From assembly GCA_030248225.1 (NCBI GenBank), contig JASANE010019266.1, positions 102,084-166,083 of the forward strand: 64,000 bases of DNA, read 5' to 3'. This DNA comes from Trileptium ribeirensis. Taxonomy: Eukaryota; Nematoda; Enoplea; Enoplida; Thoracostomopsidae. This document shows positions 1 to 12,519 of the stretch, in pieces. A program made the position numbers and the translations under genes. Positions within the stretch are counted from its first letter, which is position 1. Every line of letters starts with the position of its first letter. The notes beneath the pieces were generated by a model, which was not told the DNA's origin, made no database searches, and worked only from the letters and a program-made list of their open reading frames with translations.

Positions 1-1865
1 ATTCATACAATTTTTCATAAGGAGGATAACTAGAAAATCTTGGAAAACTCAGGACCTTGCTGACACATTAAAAATACTACGTGCTTGACTAAAAATTGAT
101 AAAATAAAAAATAGTGTTGCCCAAATTTGAGGCATTTTGAGCATTCAATTTTAGATCTCGCTTTAAAATCGGTATATTGCAGAGATTTTTTTATTAAAAA
201 CAGTATTATTTCGTTATTGGACGCATACACTAGTCCCTATTGGTATATGAACAGAGAGGGGTTTGCTCAGTTTTAAGCTCAAGTTGTTCACGAAAAACCT
301 TTCATGTTATCTGCCCTACCCAGGTGATCAAAATCAGCCGCGTACCTGAGGTCACACAACAGTGAGGAAGCACTGTTGACGGCTTCCATGGTAGGCAGTT
401 TCAACCAAGGCGGGATGTGAGAAACTGGGTTGGCTGGACAATTTTTAAAATTGTTTTGTGCTCCTGTTGGATCAATCACTAGAAAAAACTCACGCTCGTT
501 GTTCTGCTAGCGTGTCTTTTAAATATGTGTACTTTATACATATTACCATTTGTCTTCGGATAGGTTCCAGTTAAGTAGCCATTTAGCCGCGTGTATGCAA
601 TGCATCCTATGTTCAAGGGTAAAAAAATGGGGTTAGGAAACTTAACCATGAATAGTCTCCTCAGCGCTTCTCAATATGTGGTTTTAGAGCAATATATTTT
701 GCGGGTGGGCTCCGTACTCTTGACGGTCATCCATCCCGACTTGGTTTTTCGCGCGTAGGCGATATGTTTTCTCAAAGCTAGATCCCGTGTAAAAATAGGT
801 AATAACGAGATCTCACCCTGAGCCTACAATTTTATTTTTGTCACATCACATTTGTGTGTGCATTTTCTTTGTTACCTGCCTTTGCACTACCGTGTAAAAT
901 TTCCTAGCTCAAAAAACTCAACTCAAAGAAGCCAATGGTATTTCTTTACTTATCCAGAGGTATATACTCAACGGTCCTCCTTATCGTACGCTCCTGGGTA
1001 CCCTAGGTTGGCTCACAGGGAGAATTTATTTCCCCGTGAGCCTTGCCTGTTGTCGCTCCTTCAGTGTATAAAAGACACAGGAGGGGTATTAATCCTCGTG
1101 TGCCTGTAGCGCTAAATTATAAAAAATTTTTTTGACACACGGGGTGCAATGTCCCTGCTCGCCTCGGCGTCCGCTAGCAAATTAAATGAGGTCGCGGAGG
1201 AATTTACATCATCACGATTCCGATTTTACCACGCCATAATGCATCCAAATGCATAAATCCGTATGTATATGAGATTGTAAAGTGTATGTACTTATTTTTA
1301 ATATGTGCTAGGCTAATATAAAATGTAATGTATTCCAAAATTATGGAACTTGAATAAGTTGTTTTTCTTAGTTTTCTTAGTTGTTTTTTCGCAATATTGT
1401 CTGGTTATGTTTATTGTAGTAGTAAATGTAACAGAACCGTTCCGGTCAGTTACGTGCTTTGGCAGGATTTTGGTGCTAAAACTACCTAAATACATCCCCA
1501 AACTGAACAAGATCACGAGACATTGGTTTTCACGTGGTACTCCAGCGTACCCGTATAAAGTTTACGGAAACTAGAACTTTGTGGGGATGGGTGTTGTGTT
1601 GAATGGTGCCATTGGTGTATTGGTAACGTTGCTTTGCCTGTTAACATTCTGTGTTTATTAACATTCCGTTTATAAATATTTTGTACGTATATTTGTGTCC
1701 GTATTATAACTTGTAATTGCATGTTTGCTGTAACTTTATTTTATGCTGTGTTTTATGTGTTGGTACGGGCTCCTACGGGAGCATTTTTGGGGTAAATTTA
1801 GGTAGGACGACCGATTATATGACCGCAATAGATTATAAGTTAGGCAACCTATCAGATCGTCGGCA
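1..1865. other. AT-rich left flank without a recognisable gene
   Basis: No open frame here resembles a known family. Visible structures are a hairpin at 1010-1042 (GGCTCAC pairing with GTGAGCC, extended by a GGG/CCC step), an imperfect hairpin at 1073-1105, and a short GCTCC/GGAGC hairpin near 1769-1782 followed by T residues. The flank ends where homology to the start of the element B LTR begins, which I place at the TG dinucleotide at 1866. Confidence 0.5.
1010..1042. other. Hairpin in left flank
   Basis: A 7-bp perfect stem (GGCTCAC/GTGAGCC) is continued by AGGG opposite CCCC around an AT-rich loop. A second, imperfect hairpin follows at 1073-1105. No poly-U tract or promoter makes either a clear regulatory site. 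Confidence 0.4.
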
Positions 1866-4800
1866 TGTTACGTATGTGGAACGTTTTCGGAACTCGACCA
1901 GCCGCCCCGCACCATTTCAAAATAAAGACCGTCCGGGAATAGGAGGCCGTCGATTACTCCAGTTAAACTATCGCCCCGCTAGTGATCAGACCCAAAATTA
2001 TCAATTTTACTCAGGTTAAACGATACATGCAGCCATGGTCACGAATAATACCTGTGGCCATGGTAATGGAAAATCAGGGGTACGGTAGCTTCCGAGTATT
2101 CGAAAACGACGGCTGACGGGCCTGTTCGTCGGCCCGTAACAGGTTATGAGCTCAGATTTCGGGCAACCGCCCCGAAGAATTTTAAATAAGAATTTTACGG
2201 TATTTAATAAAGAATCTTACATATTATTACGTAGCCCACCCATTCGGGCATCTAACGATCCCAAGTGGGTCTCGATCCGTCCAGCCATCAGGCTGCTTTA
2301 CGAGTTGCCCCTCTGTTTTCTTCATAGTCTACTACAAAATTGACATAAATTCCTATCAGCGTTGCACCCTTTTCGTACCCAATTCACGGCTCCAAATGTG
2401 TACATGCAACCCCTTGTTCTACTCGCTTGCTTTTGGCCAGCACAATGATGTACGGCGGGCCTCCGCCCGACTTACCGCTAACCCACCACAGCCTGCTAAA
2501 GTGCCCCCTAGTTTGGAGCTCTAGCTGAGGGTGGGTTCGAAATATTTGAAATTTATTCCCAACTCCACGATGGGAAAATCGCCCCTCATTGCGTTCACCT
2601 AGTCGTGACCTTTCCAAAAATACCCGGCGGGCCTCCGTCCTTTCACCGGTTGACCTGGGACGGCCGTCTAAAACACACCCGCCGCAGCCGACGCTCTTTT
2701 TATTGACACCTTTTTAAGACCTCCTTACATGTTGCTCGTGAGACTGGGGTATCGCCCCTCATTCGACTCGCCTGATCGTGGCGAGTCCAATGATGTGTGG
2801 CGGGCGACGTTCTGCCCTGCCGTTAGGGCGGGAGAGTCTACCAAATTCCCCCATGCTACAATACATAAGTTGATCCGAGAGGGCCTGGCCCCAATTTTGT
2901 GTCACCCTCCTTGTGTTTGGTGTCGTTTAATCCAGTTTTTCGCCCACGGAACGAATTTGGCCCCGGCCCACCGAAATTCCTTTGGAAACCCACTGCCCCG
3001 TCCATTCCCGTGTCCCTCTCCTTCTTCTTTCTTTTTTCGCTCTCTTTCTCCTTTTTGATTTGTTTTCTTTGCGCGTGTTCGTTCTTGCCTTGACTGACCT
3101 CTTTGGTCGTCGTTTTCTCTGTTTCCGCCATGGCTCTTTTGCTGTTGTTGTGTCCTCGTCAATTTAATGAACGAAGCCGGAAACCGCTAACCCACGCCCC
3201 ACTGGGACGTTTGCAAGCGGGCGCATCAGACTGAAAGACCATGAGAGGATGCGGTTTTTGAACGTACCGAGATAACCTCCTGGTTGAAATACATATTTAT
3301 AGAGCCGAATTAGTTGGTCGGCATACCGATGTAACAAAGACAGCAAAAAGTAACTGACAGATGGTGCTGTGGGTCGGACGATGCTTAAGCGGGACGCGAC
3401 ATGCCGATTCATCGGATTATTAGATTAATCGCGATGTCCTCGAGTATTGTGCGAAAGATTGGTGCTTGTTCGCCTTCCGGCCACTAAGATCGACGCAACA
3501 TGATTGATCTTGCAACGAGGAAACGGTTAGGCAATCCAAAAAATGAAACAGATTGTAATTTTGACCAGGATTGGAGGAATTGCGAGAAATTATGTGTCCC
3601 GAAAAGTCACTTATAATGATCCAAACGATCTGTGACAGGATGTCGTTCCAATGACAGATGATCGGAGATCTAAGTTAAAGAACATCCGGCCCTAATAGGG
3701 TGACATAATCTGTGCACATACGGGAAATAGAAGCTTTAGAGTTTATGTTTTCACGAAAAACTGTGTCGCGAGCACAGATGTTCGACCTCCGACTATTCGA
3801 AGGGTTCAAATTTGATGTCGGCAATTTCGATTGAAGCCGACTCTCCGTACGGAAAACGACGGCTTACGGTAGCTGTCAACTTTAAGCTTCCGGAAGTGTT
3901 TCCAAATTAGACACCGATGGAAAACCCGAAAAAAGTGGGTAGTCGGCGACTTACGTCGATTGGACGGCTATGAAGTCGTTATCTCAAAATACGGCTGAAG
4001 ATTTCGAACTTACAAGTGACACTCTGAATCAAGGAATCAGTTTGACATCGGCAGCACGGAGGTCGGTCGGCTCTACATAACTGTCTCCGTTGCTAGTGTT
4101 GTATGTTGTGTTTCGTTTACAATTTTCATGAGTATTCTTAACTCGGCTTCGACGGCTGATTTGGTTTCATCAGCGGCTCATTGATTTTGACGTATAAGAT
4201 GGCGCACTAGGTCAGAGGCTATTCTCTTCGGAACCATACGGAGTACAAAAGGTTGGAGCCGCTACACCCAGGGGATTTCTTGATTGACAGTAGCCAAACG
4301 CCCGTTCCCTCCCAACTCGGATTCCTGTCAGCTTGTAGGCGAATCCACCCTTCCCCCTTGAATGGCTACACATAGCGTTTTCTGGAACGCAAGTCTGGAG
4401 GTCGAGTTCCGAGTCGGGTGATTAGAAATTCCAATAGTCGAAGTCACTCTGGTTCCCCCCGGTTCTAGGCAGATGTTAAAGCCACTTCATTTGGATACAA
4501 TAGATTCAAGCTTTACATGACTTACTGAACTGAGTTAGTTTTGCAGAATTTTCCCTGAGGCGACCGCGGTTAAAATTTTCCCTGGCATACTCACGGACTC
4601 TATTTAATCTAGGTGTTGCGTTACCGGTTTACTGTTTGTCGGCTTTGTTCAAAACTGTGTAGCGAGTAGAAGGTTCGGTGCTCATGAGGCTTTTGAGGTC
4701 GGACGGATTTGAGAACTAGGATGACAGACCGGGGTTAACATGAGGATCACCGAGTCTGCGGGTTAAATGAAAGTCGATGATTTCATTGTGAGCTAAGAAA

Positions 4801-5143
4801 ATTTGGTAAGGGAGAAGAAGAACAAATTTCTAGGACAGTAACAGCTTGAGCGTCAGGGTTATTGCATCGCTTTGATTTATTCGTTCGTATTTTTGATAGC
4901 TATCTTGTGTTCTAATATTTCTTCATTTTGTATTATCCAGTATACATACAGGCTTTTATGTACAGTATAAGCGCATATTACTTACATGAATCAGACTAGC
5001 CTGTTTTGGCGCAAGCGTGGACTAATTCGAAAGTTTGCTTCGGTCCTTACGCTCTAGGATGAGGTTTTAACGGAGAAAAGCGTTGACGGATGGATCAACC
5101 GTTAACATCCCAGTCCCGGGACAGGACCCATGGGTTCATACAG

Positions 5144-5151
5144 TATAAATA
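5144..5151 (+). promoter_or_regulatory. LTR TATA box (TATAAATA)
   Basis: A perfect TATAAATA lies in the LTR and is repeated in the 3' LTR at 21726-21733. The following AGCAGTCA is a possible initiator but sits closer than usual, about 20 nt downstream. This would be the element's own promoter. Confidence 0.5.
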
Positions 5152-5250
5152 GGGGTTAAGAGCAGTCAAAATTGCAGCTTGCCTAGATATGTTGGTGAGC
5201 TAGGCACAAAGCATGACGTTTGGCAAGCGCCCCCACCGGTTGAAAATTAA

Positions 5251-5284
5251 CTCGATCTGAGGAAAACTTTGGCCTCAGATCGAG
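5251..5284 (+). other. Conserved LTR hairpin
   Basis: A perfect 12-bp stem, CTCGATCTGAGG and its exact complement, encloses a 10-nt loop. It lies about 100 nt downstream of the TATA box and so would be in the transcript. The stem is identical in the 3' LTR at 21833-21866. A role in packaging, dimerisation or 3'-end formation is possible but not shown. Confidence 0.6.
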
Positions 5285-5781
5285 CGGGAACAAAACCCCT
5301 GATTGTTTTCGTAGCGACTTGATCGCTGGGTTTTGACTTTTTTCTTTTTACCAACACGGCCCTTTGGGCTTTCCGGCAGCATTCACAGGTTCACATTTTT
5401 TAGATTTTGAGTTTACTGATTGCAGTCGTAGCGATGTATCTCTCTCTCCTCGCATATAGTCAGTCATTAGCACGATGACTGAGGTGCTCGCTCGCCTATA
5501 AGTCACGCCAAAGCTCGTGAAATATCAAAATACGAGCGTTGGCAGCGCACGCACGCAATGGCAGCGCAGCGCAGTAGTGCAACAGCAACACAACGCAAGA
5601 CAACGACAAAAGGAAAAGAAAGACGAGAAAAGAGCGGAAGGAACACAGAGAATTCAGGTTTTAGGACTGAGTTGCAGGACGAAAAAGGGGATAGGAGGTG
5701 GTCGTGGCGGGATCGCCAATGAGTTGGAGGCCCAAATCTAACGAAAGCCAAAGAGACGAACCTAACGGCGAGACTATCGAA

Positions 5782-6715
5782 GGAAACCTTTGAGGTGCTC
5801 ACTCGCGAGCTCGGCATGATCCAGGACAAACTAGAGTACGGTAAACGGACTGGACGTGTTAACGTTATTGCGACTCCGAACGAACCGCAGTACGATGACG
5901 ACGGATAGTTGATCAACCGGAACGACGATGACATGGACAATTCCGAAATGATGGAGGGGCTCGTCGAGAGGCATTTGAACGTGATCACGACCACTCCGTG
6001 GGCTGATGCCGCGCGTCTCCCACGGAGCTACGGTTCAGTCCAGCCAATCGATGGTCCCGAAGTCATGAAGTTGTGTTTGACGAACGCGGACGATGAACAA
6101 TACCTGGATAAATCTATTAGCACTATGTATAGTACTGAAACTGCAATATACCATAAAGAGGGATATTGGGATGAGCGATTGTATATGTCATGTTCGGACG
6201 CATCTGGCGCAGCTGTCAATCCAATTGTATATATTACTGCGAGCGAGCGAAATCAGAATTGCGAACAGCGAGGCGAGCGCCCGATCGATCAATTGAATCA
6301 ACCGGCCATGCGTGGGCCCGGAACGAACATACGAATCATAACTACATTGGAGGATAGTAATGATAGCATGGAAATCTATGAGAAAATGGAAGCTGGTTGT
6401 GTTGAAAATTATAGGTTGAGCAATGGTAAGGGAAATGTTGATCTTAATGCCGGTAGACCACAGGGAATCACGTCAAGGGGGAATTTCGGAACCCCCAGCT
6501 CTTTGGAGATGACCGAAGAGAGTGTTGTAATTGAGCCATTATTTTTATTTTCTTCCTCTGAAGCTGGCCATCCGAGAGTGTGTGTGGAGAGTGTTGATGT
6601 TGATTATTCCGGCAGGGAAGCCGATGACGCGGATATGGCTCAGGAAAACATGGATCTATTCGGGTCGCCGTGTGAGGCACCCATGGAGCTTTTAGAGGTC
6701 GGAGAACGACCATGA
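5782..6715 (+). pseudogene. gag: Element A gag C-terminal remnant
   Basis: Homology to element B gag starts a few bases after the LTR edge and corresponds to the Pro/Asn-rich segment downstream of the zinc knuckle in B. A TAG near 5906 interrupts the frame, after which it runs open to 6715. The capsid-like part and CCHC knuckle present in B are absent. The LTR-gag junction therefore marks a deletion of roughly 500 codons plus the untranslated leader. The surviving segment is acidic, has no domain I recognise, and leads into the acidic region downstream. Confidence 0.7.
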
Positions 6716-7927
6716 ACGATGGAGGCTGCGGTGTACGATGTTAGGGCCCTCTCGAAGTTGCCCAGTCCTAGTTCCGTTTTCTAAATTGTAGGTCGAATAA
6801 TGTAGTATGTGGGTCGGACCGCCGCGCAGGTCGTCGCTTGCGTGCGCGTGAGAATTGTGTGTTATATGAATGTGTTGAATTGAGTAAGTTAGGTCGTTCA
6901 TGTAGCCTTAGCGAATTCTTGGAAGATGGTAATGAAAGTGAAGTTATTTAGAACCGGCGAATCATAATATTGATGGACTTGAATTGACTTTCCCGACCTC
7001 AATGACAATGGGTTCCACGGTCATTGGGTCCTTCCTTGAAGCTAACCGGGGCCGCCCTTGTCATCCGTATCCAAGTGGAGGTAGCGACGGGTTCACGACC
7101 GATTGCGCCAATGAAGCGAGTATGATCGTTGGGGCTGAAAGTATTGCCCGGGGTTTGTCCATGTACGGGGATGTAGATGGCTTGGTGGCAAATAAAAACC
7201 GTTCATCGCATTGTGAGGGTCCCGTTGTGGCCCCCGTCGGTGAAGCGCGCAGCGACGTATCCCGTGCTGAGCTAAGTTGTTTCATGAACTGTGTAGTGGT
7301 ATCAGCGTCTAGAATAACGCTGAGTGTGTTCAATTGGTTGAATCGTGTGAATCAAGGGAGTCGGTTGAACTCCTACATGAACGAATTGGATCCAAAGCGA
7401 GCGTTGTGTACTATTTAAGCGAAGCGAAAGTGTCTAATCTAAGTTAGGGTACCCCACAGGAACACTATGATCCTGAGGATGAACCGGACGATGAGCTCGG
7501 GTATAGAGTAACTGTTGCCCCAGACGATCTCGATGATAACTACGATGAATGCAGCGACAGCGAAATCGACGAGGAGCGCCTACAGAGCGATGAAGAGTTT
7601 TGGGGCAACTGAGTGGATCCTAATGCTGATTGGTATAGACTCGAGCCCACCCCTGATGCGAGAGAGTGGCACCGTGAAGGGGCGTGGGAAACGCGTCGCA
7701 ACAATGAGCTACCGCATGTACCATCCGACGACGGCGTTGATTTGAGCCTGGTAACAAGTCAGTTGTCTATCCGCTCTGAGGACGGAGATGGTACCAATAG
7801 TGAGGATGAATCGAGCGAGGCCACCGAAGAGAATAGCGATAATTATGAGCCGAGGGAACTGAGTGAGTTGAATCTGGTTCTCCTGCACAGTGATGATAGT
7901 GCGGGGGATGGTCCTATGGAAAAGTAG
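6716..7927 (+). pseudogene. Element A acidic ORF between gag and protein X
   Basis: Fragments at 6984-7418 and 7613-7927, in different frames, match element B segments between 50770 and 45716. The best conserved stretch has a W-x-x-P-x-A-D-W-Y-R motif followed by DAREWHREGAWETRRNNELP, then a Glu/Asp/Ser-rich tail. No known family is recognised. Its position suggests a long C-terminal extension of Gag or a separate linker protein. The point equivalent to 7796-7808 is where a LINE is inserted in element B. Confidence 0.5.
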
Positions 7928-8289
7928 CCCCTAGGCGCCTGGGTAATTTAGGTGATTCCACCGACACTTTGTTCAGCATTTCTAGTGATATTTTGGGACC
8001 CGCCGAAGAGGTGAACTTGAGTTATGCCTTTGGGTAATTCGGGTAGCCTACGCCTAAAGTTAGGGACAGCCGAGGATGAATCCGTCGAGGGAGATCAAGT
8101 ATGGCGCCGGGTAATTCGAAGGAATCTGTAAGCCTAATTAGCGAGCACTCAGACGCATGCTTGGTTCGAGGAAACCTACTTAACTTCGTGCGGGAAGCTA
8201 GTGACGAACCCATACACCGACTGGACGAACAACTGCTGAATGTGTAGGGACTTTACCTTACCAACAATACCCCAATCGAACCTGGATAA

Positions 8290-9372
8290 CGGACAATGAA
8301 CAGAGTCGAATCATTGGAACGGACACATTGTTCACCATCCCCAACGATCATGCCGAGACTTCCGGTTACCGATACGTTGAGTTAGCGGGAAATCCGACCC
8401 TTTACGTAGAGGAACGCCTTATACCAATTAACTTTAGAGCAGGTGAGATAAATGTCGACTTCGGACAGCCTGCGGTAGTGCAACAGCAAGCTCTCTTCCA
8501 CCGGAGAGTAGTTCTCCCTATGGAACAACTGAACAATCTAAGCAGGCTTTTTGTTGTCCGCTTTGAGGGCAGTACCAATGCGGCTCTTCAACGAGATTCC
8601 GCTATCTTAAGCAGTATCCTAGGTATTGTTTCTCCCATCGAGCACCGCGTAACCGGACTATACCTCGATCCAATAGCTCTTGCTTCGTTGGAACTTTTCA
8701 TGGAACTGGTGGGCCAATGCGTGAATGGCCACACGCTGCAGCAGGTCATGGAGAAGGAATTCGAGGTGGAGTTGAGAATGCACCCAATGCGCCGCGAATG
8801 TAAGAAAAGTCCGACAGTCACCGAACATCAGACCTTATTGTTATTTCGTCGGCCACCGTAGAAAATGGAATTACCAGGGTACTTTGAGTACCGCTTGTGC
8901 GTCTGTCCGTATCCATGGATAAATAATATCTAACCGGCGATATAACGTTGGTATCCAAACGCCCCGGATGCAGCGCCTCACCCGCGCAGTTAATATTGAC
9001 GTACACGAAATGATGTGTGAAGCGCCCCATTTAATCGAATTTATTTTTAGAAACCAGGGTAGCGAGAGAGTCCCAATAAGTACTTTTGTTCAGCACGCGA
9101 TGAGTGGCATGGAGTTTGTCGATGAATCCCATAGACGCGATCGATTAGTGCTGTTGTGCGCGCACCTTAGGCTACCGCAACGCCCTGCTAACGTTAATCT
9201 ACTTCTGATTGAGTGTGGCATGACGATCGGCGAACAAATAGTAGTAGATTACTTAATTTCGGAACCGTACACGCTACAGCGTGATACCATCAGTAGCTCC
9301 GTTCAAGACCTGGACGAGCAGTTGGTCCTAGCCATGGTCGAATGTTTGAAGTCGCCCGATGAGACCCCATGA
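8290..9372 (+). pseudogene. Element A protein X (uncharacterised, conserved)
   Basis: Two open segments, 8328-8861 and 8968-9372, are joined by a frameshift. Element B has the same protein at about 45400-44320 on its strand, with strong residue conservation (for example LASLELFMELVGQCVNGHTL in both). The protein is about 350 residues, mixed helical and strand in appearance, with no signal peptide, zinc motif or membrane segment that I can see. It lies between the acidic ORF and the envelope-like gene. Parallel conservation in two diverged copies indicates it was under selection while the family was active. I do not recognise the family. Confidence 0.55.
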
Positions 9373-9504
9373 GTTGGATCCCAGGAGGACATCGCTGAAG
9401 GAAAAGAATTAGCCGAAGAGAATTCCGAACAACTAGACGGGAGAGCCACAAACGAAACCAACGGGGAAATTGTGAATGATGAAGGTGAGCCGAAACCTAC
9501 TCAA

Positions 9505-11308
9505 AATGTGGCCCAACTCTCCCCGCTTGGCCTCACTAACGGTCCCGGACACCCTACGGATATGTGAAGAGTATGTAGGATCTTACTGTTACTTTGGCTC
9601 CCGGCACTTAGCCCCACTCACGCTACACTCTCGCCATTCAGCGACACAATCTCGCGGTTAGGTGCTTTTGTAAACCGTCAAGTACGAGTTTTCATTGAAC
9701 CGCAGGGTTTAGTGATTACCTCCGAGCAGACGACGCACATGCCAGTGGTACTGCAGCTATCACTACGGGAGTGGAAACGCAAGTCTGACCCCTTTGTGAG
9801 CTATTTCTGTCTGCCCTACGAAGCCAACTGGTCTTGCCGAGCCGATTGCTGCAGGAAGTCAAACTGTACAGAATACCCTTAGCTGCAGCTAACCCTAAGC
9901 GCTTTGGAACGCGAACTCGATGACGCGTATCATGGCGTATTGGATACTAAATATTACTAGCTACTGTTACATTCTTTTTGCGTAGCAAAAGAACAACTGT
10001 GCGATCTCACCAACAACTATGCTTCACAAGCATAATGGCTGCCGCTGCAGGCGTCGTTTTCGGTTTTTTGGGTCTGGGAATGGCATTCGCAAATGGAGTT
10101 CACATCAAAAACGTAGGACAGCAGGTAACCGTACTAGAAACGTTCATGCGCGAGACTAATGATGTCTCTTTTCGAAACATTAAGGCAATAAGGCAATTGA
10201 CTAAGGCTAACGAGGACATAAACACATTCCTACATCACAGTATGCAGGAACTAGTTACAATGATAGAACAAGTTCGCTGTGCCGATCAGCAGCGAATTGC
10301 GCATGTGCACCACCAGTTGATCGATCACATCCTTCGAGCCAACATGCGCTCGTCGGTACAAACTATAATGGAGTCCATGCCAAACGGCGAACTATCCCCA
10401 TCGTATTCGTCGTCGTTATGTTACGCCAGTTATTCGCCATGGACCCACGCATTTCCAAGACTATCCTCATGCGAGAACCCAGCTTGACATATCAATTTGG
10501 TCGCGTTATGCCCATAAGTGTGGACTTAACAGCATTTTGCTTTGGATTCATTCTGTAATTACCATTGCCTAAATGCAGCGATGTCCGACCTTATTTTCGG
10601 ATTTATAACACTGGCTGGAACGGTCGTACCACGCTGACACCGTTGAAATTGCCGCTTCCTCAATACGCCGCCCGATTGGGCCACATCCGCTTCGAATCAT
10701 TGAACCTAGGACCGTGCAAGCAAAAATCCGGAATCGCTTTCTGTGAACCACACGCGCTGATAACCAACCACAGCACCAATTGTTTAGAATAGATACTTGT
10801 ACCTGAGTCCATCAAGCACACATATAGCAAGCGTTCGCTTATTGGCCCACTTGCTAACGATACCGCCGTGCACACAACAATTCAAGGTGTCCTAACTAGG
10901 ACTAGTGAACTGAGGTAATACTGGCCAATCGTTGTCAGCTCGCGCACGTAACTTTGGGCAAAACTATAAAGGTCCCGCCTAGCCGAATTTTATGGTTTCC
11001 GCACGGAAACTATACACAGCTGGTTATGGGGTCAATCGTGCTCACTAGCATGTTGAAGCCCGAAAAAATTACAATTAAATTCGGACCAAACATCACCATT
11101 GACCGGCTTTCCGGTATCAAATTAAGACCTCTGACTTGGGACTCGCTCGACAATGCCAAGGCAATCAATTTGCAGATAGCACAAATAGCCAAAGACCAAC
11201 TACGTAGAGTGGTTAATTTCCCTGCTATGGATAACACAGGATTCTCGCCCTATTTTATCATTACCATTACCGTTGGTATGGGTATTCTGATCTATGGTAT
11301 GACCAAAT
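9505..11308 (+). pseudogene. env: Element A envelope-like glycoprotein, degenerate
   Basis: The layout is that of a class I / F-like fusion glycoprotein. There is a surface-like N-terminal part with clustered cysteines near 9800-9890. A hydrophobic fusion-peptide-like stretch follows near 10030-10110, then a helical heptad-rich segment. The rest is cysteine-bearing with several N-glycosylation sequons, and a C-terminal transmembrane segment lies near 11250-11300. The basic cleavage site seen in element B is not preserved here, and frames change at least four times. The gene ends just before the protease region, so it lies upstream of pol, as in element B. It would act at the membrane in particle entry; this copy cannot. 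Confidence 0.7.
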
Positions 11309-12463
11309 GAAAAGTCCCACCGAATTATGGGTATTATATTCCCGGTGGTTCCAATGCCGCGGGCGATTAATTAAATCCGATAGTAAGCCCAGGAAAACGA
11401 TTCGATGGATCAAAGCGGAAAGGCGATTCCCGAGTGCCCCACCTGAGAAAAACGCCGTCACTGGCGTAGGTAGAACTTCGCCGACCGAGGTCACTGTTGC
11501 ACCTTCGGGGACGACGCGTGTGTCCGCTGTGTCCAACCGTGCTCCGCGTCGCTCCAGCAGACTATTAACGTCACGTAACTTATCCGAGGAGGAACTTGTC
11601 TTCATCGAGGACGACGAACTATTTGTTGCCCCCACTCGGGATCTGCGTCGTAAACCCCGTCAAGGTGTGTTGACCAGACAGCTAAACACCATGAATGCCG
11701 GCAATACTCCATTACTTATCAATGTGACCATACTTGGCACCCCAGTTACGACTCTTGTCGACACCGGAGCCGATGTTTCGATCATTTCCCAAGCCCTAGC
11801 TGCTCGTCTGTGTTTGGTACCTCGGAACACAAGTTCCACCCGGATAGCATCAGCCACTCAATAAGAATTGACGATAAGCGGAGTAGTGAAGGCACCAATC
11901 ACCATCGGATCGCTAAGCACACCATGCGACTTTTAAGTAAAACTACCGACACCCCGTATGAATGTATTCTGGGCACCGATTTCATGGCTTTACTACCATA
12001 TGTAGCCATAAATTTCAAAGACCGTTGCTTGGATTTATCGAATAGGATCGAGAACTGCTCGGCGCCTTTTGCCGACCAGGGAGATTATCGAGCGCCATTC
12101 ATCAACGTAGTGACTAGGAGATATACCCAAGTACAACCAAACGCGGAGCTGTTCATTAACGCGATTTCCGAGATCACTCAACCGCCCATTGGCCAAGCAT
12201 TGTTTGTACCGGACCCCTTTATTAGGGACATTGCTATTGCTCACGGTCTGGTATTCACTGGCCAGCACACGATCCCAGTAGCAATGATAAATTTTGGAAA
12301 CATACCTGTTACCATACATGCAGGCCAAACGATAGGGCATATTGAGATGCCGGACGACAACAAGGTCGAGCTCCTATACGATAGTAACAAGCGTCTGCTT
12401 CAGCTCGGACCTCCTCGCCACGTTAAGCAATGTAATAACATGGAGTTACACGAGACAATGTAG
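11307..12463 (+). pseudogene. pro: Element A retropepsin (protease) region
   Basis: An open segment at 11307-11864 contains the aspartic protease active site DTGADVSII (DTGA codons near 11758-11772). A second frame at 11810-12463 continues to the region before reverse transcriptase. Upstream of the protease is an Arg/Ser-rich and acidic spacer. The family cuts Gag and Pol polyproteins in the particle. A frameshift in the overlap at about 11810-11864 separates the two halves, and TAA ends the first frame soon after the active site. Confidence 0.7.
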
Positions 12464-12519
12464 TACAAGTTATAAAGGAGCAAAAGAAGGCGATCGATAC
12501 CGAGCGGTCCATACAAGTA

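Larger units (their letters stand above)
1866..5781 (+). repeat. 5' LTR of element A
   Basis: From 2854 to 5781 it is closely repeated at 19213-22361. The part upstream, 1866-2853, is assigned to the LTR by homology to the element B LTR. For example, the block around 1928-1948 (ACCGTCCGGGAATAGGAGGC) and the GTACGGTAGCTT block near 2080 both recur there in the same order. The proposed start is TGTTAC, and B's LTR starts TGTAAC. A length near 3.9 kb is very large for a Metaviridae LTR. It carries a TATA box and a conserved hairpin. The 3' edge is where both copies stop matching and is approximate. Confidence 0.75.

Noticed and set aside
1350..1574. 74-codon frame with a hydrophobic, signal-peptide-like start
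   Set aside because: It overlaps an equally long frame on the other strand in AT-rich DNA, and no homologue is evident. Low-complexity hydrophobic frames are expected here by chance.
2729..3167. Several overlapping open frames on both strands with Phe/Leu/Ser or Lys/Glu/Arg runs
   Set aside because: They fall in a pyrimidine-rich part of the LTR that recurs at 19229-19636. They are composition effects, not genes.
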